Positions 34,569 through 43,533 of a stretch of DNA of 56,287 bases are shown piece by piece (within the stretch, counting starts at the first letter, position 1; each line of letters starts with the position of its first letter). The DNA is taken from the NCBI GenBank assembly GCA_009692065.1, contig SHZY01000015.1, positions 1 to 56,287 on the forward strand, given 5' to 3'. Under the pieces are notes generated by a model, which saw only the letters and a program-made list of their open reading frames with translations, made no database searches and was not told the origin of the DNA. The position numbers were made by a program, and so were the translations under genes. The DNA comes from Gemmataceae bacterium. GTDB lineage: Bacteria; Planctomycetota; Planctomycetia; Gemmatales; Gemmataceae.

Positions 34569-35684
34569 ATGGGCGCCACACGCACCTTCCTCACCACCCC
34601 CGCACAGTTCCGCGATGTCAGCCGCGGCACGCCGAGGCCGCACACGCTCAAAGGCGATGACCTCGTCCGCGCTCGGCTCACGCCCGAAACGTGGCGGCTG
34701 GAGATCATGGCTGAAGGCGGCTGCACCATCGACACGCCGCTGACGCTGGAGAAGCGCAACGCCATCGACCTGCCGGCGCTGGAACGCCTGGGGCAACGGC
34801 ACAACCGCAAGTTCCTCAAGGCGATGCAGTGCCTCAATATCCCGCAGCCGCTGGGCCAGGGATTGTGGGAAGGCGTGCCGCTGCGCGAGGTGCTCAAGCT
34901 GGTCGGCAAAGTCAACAACATTCGCCGCATCTACTATTGGGGCTTTCACAACAACGACCCGAAACAGATCTTCCAGTCGTCCTTGACCTACACGCAGGTG
35001 ATGGACGCCGCCCCCGGCGATCTCGGCCCGCTCGTCGTCTATCGGCTCAACGGGCAGCCGCTCCCGCTCGAACGCGGCGGCCCGGTGCGGATGGTCATCC
35101 CCTGGTCCTACGGCTTCAAGTCGATCAAATGGCTGCAGCGCATCATGCTGACGAACGAGTACCGGGCGATGGACACCTACGCCACGCAAAACAACGACTC
35201 CGAATCCTATCTGAAGACGGCCGCCTACACCGACTCGGGCAACGAGAATTTCCGCACCGGCCAGCCGATCACGCTCACCGGCACGGTGATGGTCGGCCTG
35301 CCGGGTCTCAAACGCGTCGAATACTGGCTGCGGCCCGACGCCGGCACGCATGGCCGCATCACCGACGACGATCCCGCCTGGCGCACCGCGACCTGGCGGC
35401 CCTGCACCATCCAGCCGCCGCCGCGCGACTGGGGCGGCACCCTCCCGCAAGGCGTGATGCCGCGCGACGTGTGGGGCTTCGATCCTAAAACGGGCCAGCC
35501 GCGCGAATGGCCCATGCGCTACAGTTGGGCCCTCTGGACCGTGACCATCCCGGCTATGACCGCCGGCAGCTACGAGTTCCGCGTCCGCACCGTCGATCAA
35601 AACGATTTCGCCCAGCCGGAGCCGCGGTCCTACGCGAAGTCGGGTCGCAACGACATCCAGTACAAGGGGCTCACGGCGGTGTGA
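34569..35684 (+). CDS. Sulfite-oxidase-family molybdopterin protein
   Basis: 372 residues. AAGGAG stands ten bases before the ATG. The oxidoreductase molybdopterin-binding domain contains Cys88 in FLKAMQCLN, the likely Mo ligand of the sulfite oxidase fold, then GLWEGVPLREVLKLVG and VRMVIPWSYGFKSIKW. The C-terminal 140 residues have the Ig-like dimerisation-domain form (TDSGNENFRTGQPITLTGTV, TVTIPAMTAGSYEFRVRTVD). There is no signal peptide. Family members oxidise sulfite or reduce S- and N-oxides using Mo-cofactor; the reaction here is open, and no cytochrome or ferric-reductase partner is next to it except the cytochrome protein downstream. Confidence 0.82.
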   Translation: MGATRTFLTTPAQFRDVSRGTPRPHTLKGDDLVRARLTPETWRLEIMAEGGCTIDTPLTLEKRNAIDLPALERLGQRHNRKFLKAMQCLNIPQPLGQGLWEGVPLREVLKLVGKVNNIRRIYYWGFHNNDPKQIFQSSLTYTQVMDAAPGDLGPLVVYRLNGQPLPLERGGPVRMVIPWSYGFKSIKWLQRIMLTNEYRAMDTYATQNNDSESYLKTAAYTDSGNENFRTGQPITLTGTVMVGLPGLKRVEYWLRPDAGTHGRITDDDPAWRTATWRPCTIQPPPRDWGGTLPQGVMPRDVWGFDPKTGQPREWPMRYSWALWTVTIPAMTAGSYEFRVRTVDQNDFAQPEPRSYAKSGRNDIQYKGLTAV

Positions 35685-35696
35685 TGGTTCCTCATT

Positions 35697-35786
35697 TCGC
35701 GCCCGCAGCGTGCGGTCGGAACGCCGACACTTCGGCGAATAACACCGCCCAATCTGTCGCCTCGGCGGGGGCCGCTAAACGAGGAC
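35697..35786. repeat. Degenerate TTTAGCGCCCGCAG palindrome
   Basis: Imperfect arms (GCGCCCGCAGCGTGCGGTC and CGGGGGCCGCTAAACGAGG) around a longer central region. It lies between the molybdopterin protein gene and the large cytochrome gene. Confidence 0.5.
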
Positions 35787-35885
35787 TGGATTTTCAGAAA
35801 ACATCGCCAAATCTGAGTTCCCATCGGCTACAATAGCATCCTGCCGGCGATTTCTTCTTTACTCTTTCACGCGATGGATTGACCC

Positions 35886-38471
35886 ATGATTTCAACGCAT
35901 CGATTTGGCTTTGCGTTCCTTGGTTTGTCGCTGCTGGCCCCCGGTATGCGAGCCGACGACATCCAATACAATCGCGACGTGCGTCCCATCCTGACCGAGA
36001 ACTGCTTCAAGTGCCATGGGCCCGCGGCGAAGAAAGGCGGCTTTCGGCTCGATGTGCGCGAGGATGCGATCAAGCCCGCCAAGAGCGGCGCGAAGCCGAT
36101 CGTCGAGGGCAAGCCGATGGAGAGTGCGATCATCAAACGCATCTTCAGCACCGATGCCGAGGAGGTGATGCCGCCGCCGAGCGCTCACAAGACGCTGAAG
36201 CCGGCTGAGAAGGAGACGCTCAAGAAGTGGATCGCGGAGGGGGCGAAGTTCCAGAAGCACTGGTCGTTTGAAGCGGCGGCGAAAGTTGCTGTCCCTCCGG
36301 CCCCTAACGGGAGCCGGCTCGCCAATCCGATTGATGCGTTTATTGTCGCGCGACTCCAGCGCGAAGGGTTGAAGCTGTCGGTGGAAGTGGATCGGCCGAC
36401 ATTGATTCGCCGGGTGTCGTTCGCGTTGACGGGGCTGCCGCCGACCGTTGCCGACCTGGATCTGTTCCTGAACGACAAGGCAGCCGATGCCTACGAAAAA
36501 ATGGTCGATCACTATCTCGGCTCGAAACACTACGGTGAGGAGATGGCCCGGCCGTGGCTCGATCTCGCTCGCTATGCCGACACGCATGGGTTGCATCTCG
36601 ACAACGAGCGGCAGATGTGGCTCTATCGCGACTGGGTCGTCCGCGCGTTCAACGACAACATGCCGTTCGACCGCTTCACCATCGAGCAGCTCGCCGGCGA
36701 TCTGTTGCCGAAGGCGACCAGCGAGCAGATCGTGGCGACAGGGTTCAGCCGCTGCAATGTGTCGACGAGCGAAGGGGGCTCGGTCGATTCAGAGTGGATC
36801 TTCCGCAACGCGGTCGATCGGGCATCGACGACAATGGAAGTCTTCCTGGGTTTGACGGGCGGCTGTGCGGTCTGTCACGACCACAAATTCGACCCGATCA
36901 CGGCGAAAGACTTTTACTCGATGTACGCGTTCTTCTATTCCATCGACGGCCCCGCGATGGACGGCAACGCCCTCTTGACGGCGCCGACGATGAAGACGAC
37001 GACGCCAGAGCAAGCGAAAAAAATAGCCGACCTTGTGGGGAAAATCGCGAAGGCACAGAGCGACCTTGGGCAGCAGTTGCAGTCGATCAAGTACATCGAT
37101 CCGGCTGATGCCAAGGAACCGAGCAAGTCGGCAGGCGATCCGACGCAATCCTTCAAGGCGTGGCGCACCCAGAAGTCGAAGGACCCAAAAGGATTGCCGA
37201 AGGAACTGCTGGCTCTCGTCAAGCAAGCGAAGCTCGATCCGGCGGGCGAAAATAAGCTGCGGGAGCATTACTTGCAGAATGTGTGTGCTGAGACGCGGCC
37301 CATTCTCGAACCGCTGGCCAAGCAGATCACGGCCCTGACCAAAGATCGCGACGGATTCAATAACGCAATCGCCGGCACGTTCATCTTCAAGGACCTGGCG
37401 AATCCGCGTGAGAGCTTTGTGATGATGCGCGGCCAATACACCAAGCCGGGTGAAAAAGTGCAGCCTGACACGCCGAGCTTTTTGCCGCCCCTGGCGAAGG
37501 CCAATCCAAAGGCACGGGCGAACCGGCTCGATCTGGCGAAATGGCTGGTATCGGCGGAGAATCCGATGACGGCGCGTGTCGCCGTCAATCGCTACTGGCA
37601 GCAGTTCTTCGGTACCGGCCTGGTGAAATCGAGCGGCGACTTCGGTGCGCAAGGCGAAGCGCCGAGTCATCCCGAACTGCTCGATCATCTGGCGTTGATT
37701 TTCCGCGAGAAAAACTGGGATATCAAAGCGGTCGTGCGCTTGATGCTGACATCGCAAACTTTCCGCCAATCGTCGAAGGTGACGCCGGACGTCTTCAAAC
37801 GAGATCCCGAGAATCGCCTCTACGCGCGTGGCCCGCGTTTCCGGCTCGACGCCGAGCAGATTCGCGACAACGCCCTGTTCGTCAGCGGCCTGGCCGTGCT
37901 CGACATGGGCGGCCGCGGCGTGCGTCCGTATCAGCCGCCGCGCATCTGGGAGCCGGTTGCCTTTAGCGGCTCCAGCACCGGTGTCTACACGCAGGACAAG
38001 GGGGCCGGGTTGTACCGCCGCAGCCTTTACACATTCCTCAAGCGCACGGCCCCGCATCCCTTCATGGCGAACTTCGACGCGCCGAATCGCGAATCCTCGT
38101 GCAGCCGCCGCGAGCGCAGCAACACGCCCTTGCAAGCGCTGCAACTGATGAACGACGTGCAGCACTTTGAAGCCGCCCGCAAACTCGCCGAACGGATGCT
38201 GGTCGAAGGCGGCAAGACGCCGGCGGAACGCATCCGCTTCGGCTACCGCGTGGTGCTGTCGCGCGAGCCGGAGGCGCTGGAGGCCGACGTTGTCGGCAAG
38301 GCGCTGACGCAATTCGTTGATCGCTATCAGAAAGATCCGGCATCGGCGACGAAGGCGTTGCGCGTTGGTGAGTCGCCCATACGGCCGGGGCTGGCGGAGC
38401 CGGAGTTGGCGGCGTACACGCTGATAGCGAACTTGCTGTTAAACCTGGATGAGACGGTGATGCGAAATTGA
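35886..38471 (+). CDS. Planctomycete cytochrome C / DUF1549 / DUF1553 protein
   Basis: 861 residues, signal peptide MISTHRFGFAFLGLSLLAPG. The N-terminal Planctomycete cytochrome C domain has NCFKCH (Cys40, Cys43, His44), a CxxCH heme site. DUF1549 follows (RVSFALTGLPPTVADLDLF, RPWLDLARYADTHG) with a second CxxCH, GGCAVCHDHKFDPI, near residue 328. DUF1553 covers the last third (AVNRYWQQFFGTGLV, FREKNWDIKAVVRLMLTS, SSCSRRERSNTPLQALQLMN). This layout is specific to Planctomycetes and relatives and is thought to act outside the cytoplasm, often in polysaccharide breakdown, but the chemistry is unknown. A DUF1501 gene follows 97 bp later, the usual pairing. Confidence 0.93.
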   Translation: MISTHRFGFAFLGLSLLAPGMRADDIQYNRDVRPILTENCFKCHGPAAKKGGFRLDVREDAIKPAKSGAKPIVEGKPMESAIIKRIFSTDAEEVMPPPSAHKTLKPAEKETLKKWIAEGAKFQKHWSFEAAAKVAVPPAPNGSRLANPIDAFIVARLQREGLKLSVEVDRPTLIRRVSFALTGLPPTVADLDLFLNDKAADAYEKMVDHYLGSKHYGEEMARPWLDLARYADTHGLHLDNERQMWLYRDWVVRAFNDNMPFDRFTIEQLAGDLLPKATSEQIVATGFSRCNVSTSEGGSVDSEWIFRNAVDRASTTMEVFLGLTGGCAVCHDHKFDPITAKDFYSMYAFFYSIDGPAMDGNALLTAPTMKTTTPEQAKKIADLVGKIAKAQSDLGQQLQSIKYIDPADAKEPSKSAGDPTQSFKAWRTQKSKDPKGLPKELLALVKQAKLDPAGENKLREHYLQNVCAETRPILEPLAKQITALTKDRDGFNNAIAGTFIFKDLANPRESFVMMRGQYTKPGEKVQPDTPSFLPPLAKANPKARANRLDLAKWLVSAENPMTARVAVNRYWQQFFGTGLVKSSGDFGAQGEAPSHPELLDHLALIFREKNWDIKAVVRLMLTSQTFRQSSKVTPDVFKRDPENRLYARGPRFRLDAEQIRDNALFVSGLAVLDMGGRGVRPYQPPRIWEPVAFSGSSTGVYTQDKGAGLYRRSLYTFLKRTAPHPFMANFDAPNRESSCSRRERSNTPLQALQLMNDVQHFEAARKLAERMLVEGGKTPAERIRFGYRVVLSREPEALEADVVGKALTQFVDRYQKDPASATKALRVGESPIRPGLAEPELAAYTLIANLLLNLDETVMRN

Positions 38472-38513
38472 ACGGACGGAAGCAGATAGGCCAATCAAGA
38501 ACCCGCGATTTGC

Positions 38514-38550
38514 GATTAGCGCCCGCTTGATGCCGTGCGGGGGCTAAACG
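38514..38550. repeat. Imperfect TTTAGCGCCCGCAG palindrome
   Basis: GATTAGCGCCCGCTTGATG and CGTGCGGGGGCTAAACG form an imperfect hairpin in the 97-bp gap between the cytochrome gene and the DUF1501 gene. Confidence 0.6.
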
Positions 38551-38568
38551 CAAGCCAGAGGAAATACC

Positions 38569-40026
38569 ATGAACCCCTTGTTCGAATACCACCTGCAACA
38601 TACGCGGCGCCAGTTTTTCGCGAGCGCCGGCCTTAGCCTCGGCGGGCTAGCGCTGGGCATGTGCCAGAACCGCGCGCAGCAGCCGGTGACATCGCCGGTG
38701 CATCCCGCTTTGCCGGGGTTTCCGCAGTTCCCAGGCAAAGCGAAGGCGCTCATCTATCTGCACGCCAATGGGGCGCCGTCGCAGATCGATTTGTGGGACC
38801 ACAAGCCGGGGATGCAGCGCTACTTCGATCAGAACCTGCCCGAAAGCGTGCGCATGGGGCAGCGCCTTTCCACGATGACCAGCGGGCAGGCCCGGCATCC
38901 GGTAGCGCCGACCAAGTTCAAGTTTACGCAGCACGGCCGGTGCGGCACATGGGTGAGCGAACTGCTGCCTCACACGGCGAAGCACGTCGATGACATGTGC
39001 CTTATCAAAAGCGTTTTCACGAACGCCATCAACCACGATCCAGCGTGTACCTTCGTCATGACCGGCAGCGAGGTGCCCGGCAAGGCGTCGATCGGCTCCT
39101 GGCTGGCTTATGGCCTCGGCGCCGAGACGCAGAACCTGCCCGCGTTCGTCGTCTTCACGCCACGCTTCCCCGCGTCGGGCAACGGGCAGGCGCTGTTCAC
39201 GCGCATGTGGTCGTCTGGTTTTTTGCCGACGCGTTTCAACGGCGTCGCCCTACGCGGGGCCGGCGATCCGGTGCTTTACGTGCAGAACCCGCCCGGAGTA
39301 AGCGGCGATGATCGCCGCGTCATGCTCGACGCCCTCGCCAGGCTCAATCAGCGCAACTTCGAACGCCTCGGCGACCCCGACACGCAGACGCGCATTGCCC
39401 AGTACGAGATGGCCTTCCGCATGCAAACCAGCGTGCCGGACCTCGTCGATCTGCGCAACGAAACGCAAGCCACGCTCGACATGTACGGCCCCGGCGTCCG
39501 CGAACCCGGCACCTACGCCAACAGCGCCATTCTGGCCCGCCGGTTGATCGAACGCGGCGTCCGCGTGGTGCAAATTCTCCATCGCGGCTGGGACCAGCAC
39601 GACAATCTTCCGGTCGCCCTCAAGAACCAATGCGACGACACCGATCGCGCTAACGGCGCCTTGCTGCAAGACTTGAAACAGCGCGGCTTGCTCGATGAGA
39701 CGCTCGTCATCTGGGGCGGCGAGTTTGGCCGGACGGTGTACTCGCAAGGCACGCTGACGCGCAACAACTATGGCCGAGATCATCACCCGCGCAACTTCTG
39801 CATGTGGCTCGCCGGCGGCGGCATCAAGGGGGGCATGACGTACGGCGAGACCGACGACTTCAGCTACAACATCGTCGACAAGCCGTGCCATCTCTTGGAC
39901 CTGTACGCGACGGTGCTCAAGTGCATGGGCATCGATCACGAGCGTTTGAGCTTCCGCTTCCAGGGGCTCGATCAGAAATTGACGGGCGTCGAAGGGGCGC
40001 AAGTGATTCCGGAATTGATGGCGTAA
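38569..40026 (+). CDS. DUF1501 protein paired with the cytochrome/DUF1549 protein
   Basis: 485 residues. The twin-arginine signal TRRQFFASAGLSLGGLALG is at residues 12-30. The DUF1501 domain includes ALIYLHANGAPSQIDLWD, the conserved HPxxAPTKF-type segment (RHPVAPTKFKFTQHGRCG), RRLIERGVRVVQILHRGWDQH, and VIWGGEFGRTVYSQG...GRDHHPRNFCMWLAG. The conserved His/Asp/Glu residues of this alkaline-phosphatase-like group are present. It forms the standard pair with the preceding gene and is likely co-exported. The gene ends within a 29-bp perfect palindrome that includes its stop codon. The function of the pair is not established. Confidence 0.92.
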   Translation: MNPLFEYHLQHTRRQFFASAGLSLGGLALGMCQNRAQQPVTSPVHPALPGFPQFPGKAKALIYLHANGAPSQIDLWDHKPGMQRYFDQNLPESVRMGQRLSTMTSGQARHPVAPTKFKFTQHGRCGTWVSELLPHTAKHVDDMCLIKSVFTNAINHDPACTFVMTGSEVPGKASIGSWLAYGLGAETQNLPAFVVFTPRFPASGNGQALFTRMWSSGFLPTRFNGVALRGAGDPVLYVQNPPGVSGDDRRVMLDALARLNQRNFERLGDPDTQTRIAQYEMAFRMQTSVPDLVDLRNETQATLDMYGPGVREPGTYANSAILARRLIERGVRVVQILHRGWDQHDNLPVALKNQCDDTDRANGALLQDLKQRGLLDETLVIWGGEFGRTVYSQGTLTRNNYGRDHHPRNFCMWLAGGGIKGGMTYGETDDFSYNIVDKPCHLLDLYATVLKCMGIDHERLSFRFQGLDQKLTGVEGAQVIPELMA

Positions 40027-40088
40027 TCTGCTTGCCGTTTAGCGTTCGCACGGCACCGCGCGAACGCTAAACGGCAAGCAGATTACGC
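40021..40088. repeat. 29-bp perfect palindrome spanning both converging stop codons
   Basis: The arms 40021-40049 and 40060-40088 are exactly complementary, with a 10-nt loop. Its core is the GCCGTTTAGCGTTCGC variant of the common repeat family. Each arm starts with GCGTAA, and this supplies the TAA stop codon of the DUF1501 gene on the plus strand and of the following gene on the minus strand. Confidence 0.85.
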
Positions 40089-40451
40089 GCCTGGCGCTGG
40101 GCCGACTTCGTAACCCAGCTTGTGCAAAACTTTCGCGAACTTGTTGCCGGCGTCAATCGCTTCGGCGCCATCCACCTTCGCGTGCAGGATCGCCGTATAC
40201 CAGTAGCGCTCGCGATCGCGCGGCGGCATCTCGTCGGGATCGAGTCCGAGTTCCTTGACGGCATCGGGATCCCAGCGAACTTTCTTCAATAGCTCCGCGA
40301 GTTCGCGCCAGGCAAGTCCCTTCGAGACAAGAGTCTTATCACTGGTGCGCGTAATTTTTCGGCCCACGAAAACGTGCAGGAAGCCACGCAGGTGGCCATT
40401 CGCCTGTCCACCCTTTTTGAGCGTGTCCAGAAGTGCGGACAGTGCATCCAT
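40083..40451 (-). CDS. Unknown conserved-looking protein of 122 residues
   Basis: A soluble, helical, charged protein: MDALSALLDTLKKGGQANGH, then VGRKITRTSDKTLVSKGLAW, LLKKVRWDPDAVKELGLDPD, and ending VLHKLGYEVGPAPGA. No membrane segment or known motif is recognised. Codon use is like the neighbouring genes and the product composition is normal, so it is very likely real. It converges on the DUF1501 gene, sharing the palindrome. No functional link is visible. Confidence 0.65.
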   Translation of the reverse strand: MDALSALLDTLKKGGQANGHLRGFLHVFVGRKITRTSDKTLVSKGLAWRELAELLKKVRWDPDAVKELGLDPDEMPPRDRERYWYTAILHAKVDGAEAIDAGNKFAKVLHKLGYEVGPAPGA

Positions 40452-40752
40452 TCGTGGCCTCCGGCCGTGTCCTGTTTTGACCGATACGGGGTATATTTCG
40501 CTGCGGGAACCAATTGACGGCAGTCAAATTGTCTCTTTTGCCCATCTTATCAAAGTCATTTTTCTTGCCTACCGCAATTCTCTTGGTTAGGGCATATTCC
40601 CCATGTTTCCCTGATTTCCATCAACTTTTTTCGGCGGAGCAGTTTGTTGGCAGCGTTGAAATTGGCAGCTGGAATACGCGGAAAAGGCTGCTAGAACACA
40701 AAGAGAGCGTACTGCTTGAACAACTGTCGCCGTTCGGTCGTTTAATTCTTCC
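40452..40752. other. Intergenic stretch, promoters only
   Basis: Three hundred bases between two divergent genes, AT-richer than average. Nothing beyond presumed promoters can be recognised; no repeat of the common families is present here. Confidence 0.4.
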
Positions 40753-41721
40753 ATGCCACACGCCGCTTTCGATCGATCGCGTCTGCAAATCAAGCCACTG
40801 GCCGAGCGGCAGCACGATCTCGATCTGTCCGCACTCTTGCCGCTCGACGCGCCTTTGCCGGCGTTCGCGCATGCGGCGCTGCCGATTCTCGGTCAGCGTT
40901 TGGTCGAGGCGAAAAATCGCGGCGCCGCCCGCATCGCGCTGATGGGCGCGCATGTGTTGCGCGCTGGCGTGTCGCGCTATCTCATCGACATGATGGAGCG
41001 AGGCGATTTGACGCACCTCGCCATGAACGGCGCCGGACCGATCCACGATTGGGAGTTCGCCCTCATCGGCGCCACCACCGAGAGCGTCGCCCGCTACATC
41101 CAGACCGGCGAGTTCGGCCTGTGGCAAGAAACGGGACGAATGAATGACGCGATTGTTCAAGGCGAGAAGGCGGGGCTAGGGTTGGGCGAGGCGATTGGCC
41201 GGACAATCCTCGACGGGCCGTTCCCGCACAAGAATGTCAGCATCCTCGCGGCAGCGGCACGGCTCGGGGTGCCGGTCACGGTGCATGTCGGCGTCGGCTA
41301 CGACATCATTCACGAACATCCCAACTGCGACGGGGCCGCGCTCGGACAGACCAGCTACCAGGACTTTCTGATCTTCACGCAATCGGTGACGAACCTCGAA
41401 GGCGGCGTGCTCTTGAGCCTTGGCTCCGCGGTCATGGGCCCGGAAGTTTACCTGAAGGCGTTGGCAATGGCTCGCAATGTAGCTCACCAGGAAGGCAAGC
41501 AGATTCGCAAGTTCACGACCGGCGTCTTTGATCTCATCGCGATCGAGGACGATCATCGCCAGCAGGCGCCCAAGAACGACCCACGCTATTATTACCGGCC
41601 CTGGAAGACGATCCTGGTCCGCACGGTGGCCGACGGCGGCGAGAGCTTTTACGTGCAGGGCGATCATCGCGTGACGGTGCCGCATTTGCATGCAGCAGTC
41701 CGAAAGGCAGAGACAACGTGA
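40753..41721 (+). CDS. Deoxyhypusine-synthase-like conserved protein
   Basis: 322 residues. The core reads RIALMGAHVLRAGVSRYLID, then LAMNGAGPIHDWEFALIGAT, GPFPHKNVSILAAA and VTVHVGVGYDIIHEHPN, then LSLGSAVMGPEVYLKALAMA. This is a widespread bacterial family with a Rossmann-like NAD fold that I associate with deoxyhypusine synthase relatives, though the lysine that forms the enzyme intermediate cannot be confirmed here. Eukaryotic-type eIF5A is not expected, so a different amine-transfer or unrelated reaction is likely. There is no Shine-Dalgarno sequence at the ATG. It is monocistronic, followed by a long palindromic region. Confidence 0.6.
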   Translation: MPHAAFDRSRLQIKPLAERQHDLDLSALLPLDAPLPAFAHAALPILGQRLVEAKNRGAARIALMGAHVLRAGVSRYLIDMMERGDLTHLAMNGAGPIHDWEFALIGATTESVARYIQTGEFGLWQETGRMNDAIVQGEKAGLGLGEAIGRTILDGPFPHKNVSILAAAARLGVPVTVHVGVGYDIIHEHPNCDGAALGQTSYQDFLIFTQSVTNLEGGVLLSLGSAVMGPEVYLKALAMARNVAHQEGKQIRKFTTGVFDLIAIEDDHRQQAPKNDPRYYYRPWKTILVRTVADGGESFYVQGDHRVTVPHLHAAVRKAETT

Positions 41722-41870
41722 TTTCTCCCCTCTCTTGGAGGGAGAGGGGCCGGGGGTGAGGGTGCGGGGCGTGTGATTCAGTCAGCAGAATGGAGAGCCC
41801 GATGTAGTTGGGAGTTTTTTCTCCCAGCGCCCTCACCCCCAACCCCTCTCCCGGAGGGAGAGGGGAGAAA
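41722..41870. repeat. Large inverted repeat, CTCCCCTCTC family
   Basis: The left arm at 41722-41765 (TTTCTCCCCTCTC..GAGGGGCCGGGGGTGAG) and the right arm at 41829-41870 (CTCACCCCCAACCCCTCTCC.. ending GAGAAA) are complementary except for some mismatches, around a 63-bp centre. Each arm also folds on itself. Related half copies are at 28024-28056 and about 42512-42550. Confidence 0.75.
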
Positions 41871-41872
41871 AG

Positions 41873-42490
41873 TCAGCCCGCTCGCTTCTCGCCATCGCGG
41901 TCCGAGAGCAGCAAATCATCGAGCAGGCTTTGGCGGAAGTCGTCGCTGAGTGATGGGCCCTTGTGCTGATAGGTTGCGTTTTCGAAACTGAAGTAGGCAC
42001 GCCGTGAGAAGTCACTGAGCTGCCGGCGTGCTTCATCGCTGAGCTGGAACTGCACCCAGTGTGCGGTGCCGATGGCGCGGTCCTCGGGCCGGCAAGTCAC
42101 CAGATGGGAAGCGGCCGCGAGCGCGCCGACATGGAGCTTCAGTTGGGCGCCCGTAATGTCGCGCCAGGGCGCCAGCTCTTTGCCGAGCTGGCTTGGGTCG
42201 CCGATCTCGATCAGCAGGGCGGCTTGCAGAAGGTTCCTACTTGGCAGCAGGCGATTGTAGAGATTCAGCTCCAGTTGCACTTCGCACGCATCGGCGAGGC
42301 GGGCGATGCGGATCACTTCTTGCACACGAAACCAGAGTGTTTGGCGATTTTCAAAGACAAGCGTGAGCCGGGGGCCTATGCGCATGCGGCGATAGCGGTC
42401 CATGTAGCGGCGATGCGCGTCGAAGAACTCCTTGCGCCTCGTCGCGTAATCTTCCAGCGGCAACAGATCATCCACCGTCAAAGGCAGCAT
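41873..42490 (-). CDS. DUF3501 family protein
   Basis: 205 residues from the ATG giving MLPLTVDDLLPLEDYATRRK; the frame upstream contains only repeat-encoded sequence. The match is LPLEDYATRRKEFFDAHRRY, GPRLTLVFENRQTLWFRVQE and ELNLYNRLLPSRNLLQAALL, which together define this family. Members are soluble, found in many proteobacteria and planctomycetes, often near rubrerythrin or Fe-S proteins, with no established function. Here it lies after an aquaporin gene on the same strand, separated by a repeat, so a shared transcript is uncertain. Confidence 0.8.
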   Translation of the reverse strand: MLPLTVDDLLPLEDYATRRKEFFDAHRRYMDRYRRMRIGPRLTLVFENRQTLWFRVQEVIRIARLADACEVQLELNLYNRLLPSRNLLQAALLIEIGDPSQLGKELAPWRDITGAQLKLHVGALAAASHLVTCRPEDRAIGTAHWVQFQLSDEARRQLSDFSRRAYFSFENATYQHKGPSLSDDFRQSLLDDLLLSDRDGEKRAG

Positions 42491-42554
42491 GGACCGTCCA
42501 TGGTCATTGTCTCCCCTCGCCCACCGGGTGAGGGGTTGGGGGCGAGGGCATTGA

Positions 42555-42585
42555 TCCCAGGGGCTCGCTGCGCTCATCCCTGGGC
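42555..42585. repeat. CCCAGGGG-family short palindrome, copy 4
   Basis: ATCCCAGGGGCTCGCTGCGCTCATCCC, a short variant; 52992-53023 has the same GCTGCGCTCAT centre. It overlaps the 3' end of the aquaporin gene (stop at 42574), so it encodes its last residues. Confidence 0.6.
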
Positions 42586-43332
42586 GTGCGGGTATACCTT
42601 GAAGACAAAGTAACCGCCGGCCAGGGCGCCGAGGATCGGGCCGACGATATACACCAGCGCGTCGGCCCATGGGCTGTACGTGGAGTGCGTCGAGGTGAAG
42701 GCTCCCAAGAGCGTTGGCCCAAGCCAGCGGGCCGGGTTGAGCGCGGCGCCGGTCAGCGGGAAGGCGAACAGGGCACACGCCGTCGCGATCATGCCGGCGA
42801 CTAGCCCGAGTTTCAGCGCATCACTACCGGCCAGCCCGAAGATGGCGAACACGAGAAAAAAGGTCAAGGTCAACTCGAGGGAGGCACAGGTGAAGAGCGT
42901 GCCTTGAGTTGCCTCGGGGTAAGCCAGCCGATTGACATACGGCGCGCCAAAGTGGGCGGTACCGAGAACCCTGGCATCGAAGGTGAAATAGAGCCATGCC
43001 GCCGCGACCAGGCCACCCAGAAACTGTACCGCCATCAATCCGCTGGCCCTCTTCGTCTCGACTCGGCCAAACACCCACAGCATCAGCGTGATCGCCGGAT
43101 TGAGGTAGCCGCCCGTCACCGGCGCGGTCAATGCCAGGAGCGCCGCCAGGATCAGCCCCTGCCCCAGTGCGATGCCGAAGGTGCCGAGTTGATGTTGCCC
43201 GAGCGGGCTCGTGCTGGTCGCCTGGGCCGGGGTCGTCAACTGGTTGACGCACACCAGCCCCGCGCTGAACAGCACGAGGCCGAAGGTTCCAGCAAACTCG
43301 ATGAGCAAGGCCCGCGAAAGGTTCTTTTCCAT
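42574..43332 (-). CDS. MIP-family aquaporin or glycerol channel
   Basis: 252 residues with six membrane segments and the two half-helices bearing NPA motifs (78-80 in GGYLNPAITL and 199-201 in GAALNPARWLGP). The start follows GGGAGGAG. The family transports water, and in some members glycerol or other small neutral solutes. The second half carries the usual Arg after NPA (NPAR), a selectivity-filter residue. An inserted loop of about 25 residues after the first helix (NQLTTPAQATSTSPLGQ) lengthens the external side. The last few residues (YPHAQG) come from a repeat. Substrate preference is undetermined. Confidence 0.92.
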   Translation of the reverse strand: MEKNLSRALLIEFAGTFGLVLFSAGLVCVNQLTTPAQATSTSPLGQHQLGTFGIALGQGLILAALLALTAPVTGGYLNPAITLMLWVFGRVETKRASGLMAVQFLGGLVAAAWLYFTFDARVLGTAHFGAPYVNRLAYPEATQGTLFTCASLELTLTFFLVFAIFGLAGSDALKLGLVAGMIATACALFAFPLTGAALNPARWLGPTLLGAFTSTHSTYSPWADALVYIVGPILGALAGGYFVFKVYPHAQG

Positions 43333-43350
43333 GTGGATACTCCTCCCGGT

Positions 43351-43425
43351 CGCTTGCCGTTTAGCGTTCGCCGAACAGCATCAGCTACATCGGATATCAC
43401 GAAGCGAGCGCGAAGCCGCAAGCGG
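43351..43425. repeat. GCCGCTTGCGG-family imperfect palindrome, copy 7
   Basis: The arms CGCTTGCCGTTTAGCGTTCG and CGAGCGCGAAGCCGCAAGCG sit around a larger centre, upstream of the aquaporin start. A GCCTGAAGCG-family copy follows at 43448-43496. Confidence 0.65.
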
Positions 43426-43533
43426 CCGGGAAGGTGAGTATATCATTAAGCATAAGCGAAGGTGTCCATTTCTTCGCTTACGCTTCAGGCTCGGATGTGC
43501 AGCCGATCCAAAATGCGCCAAAGAAACACTGAG

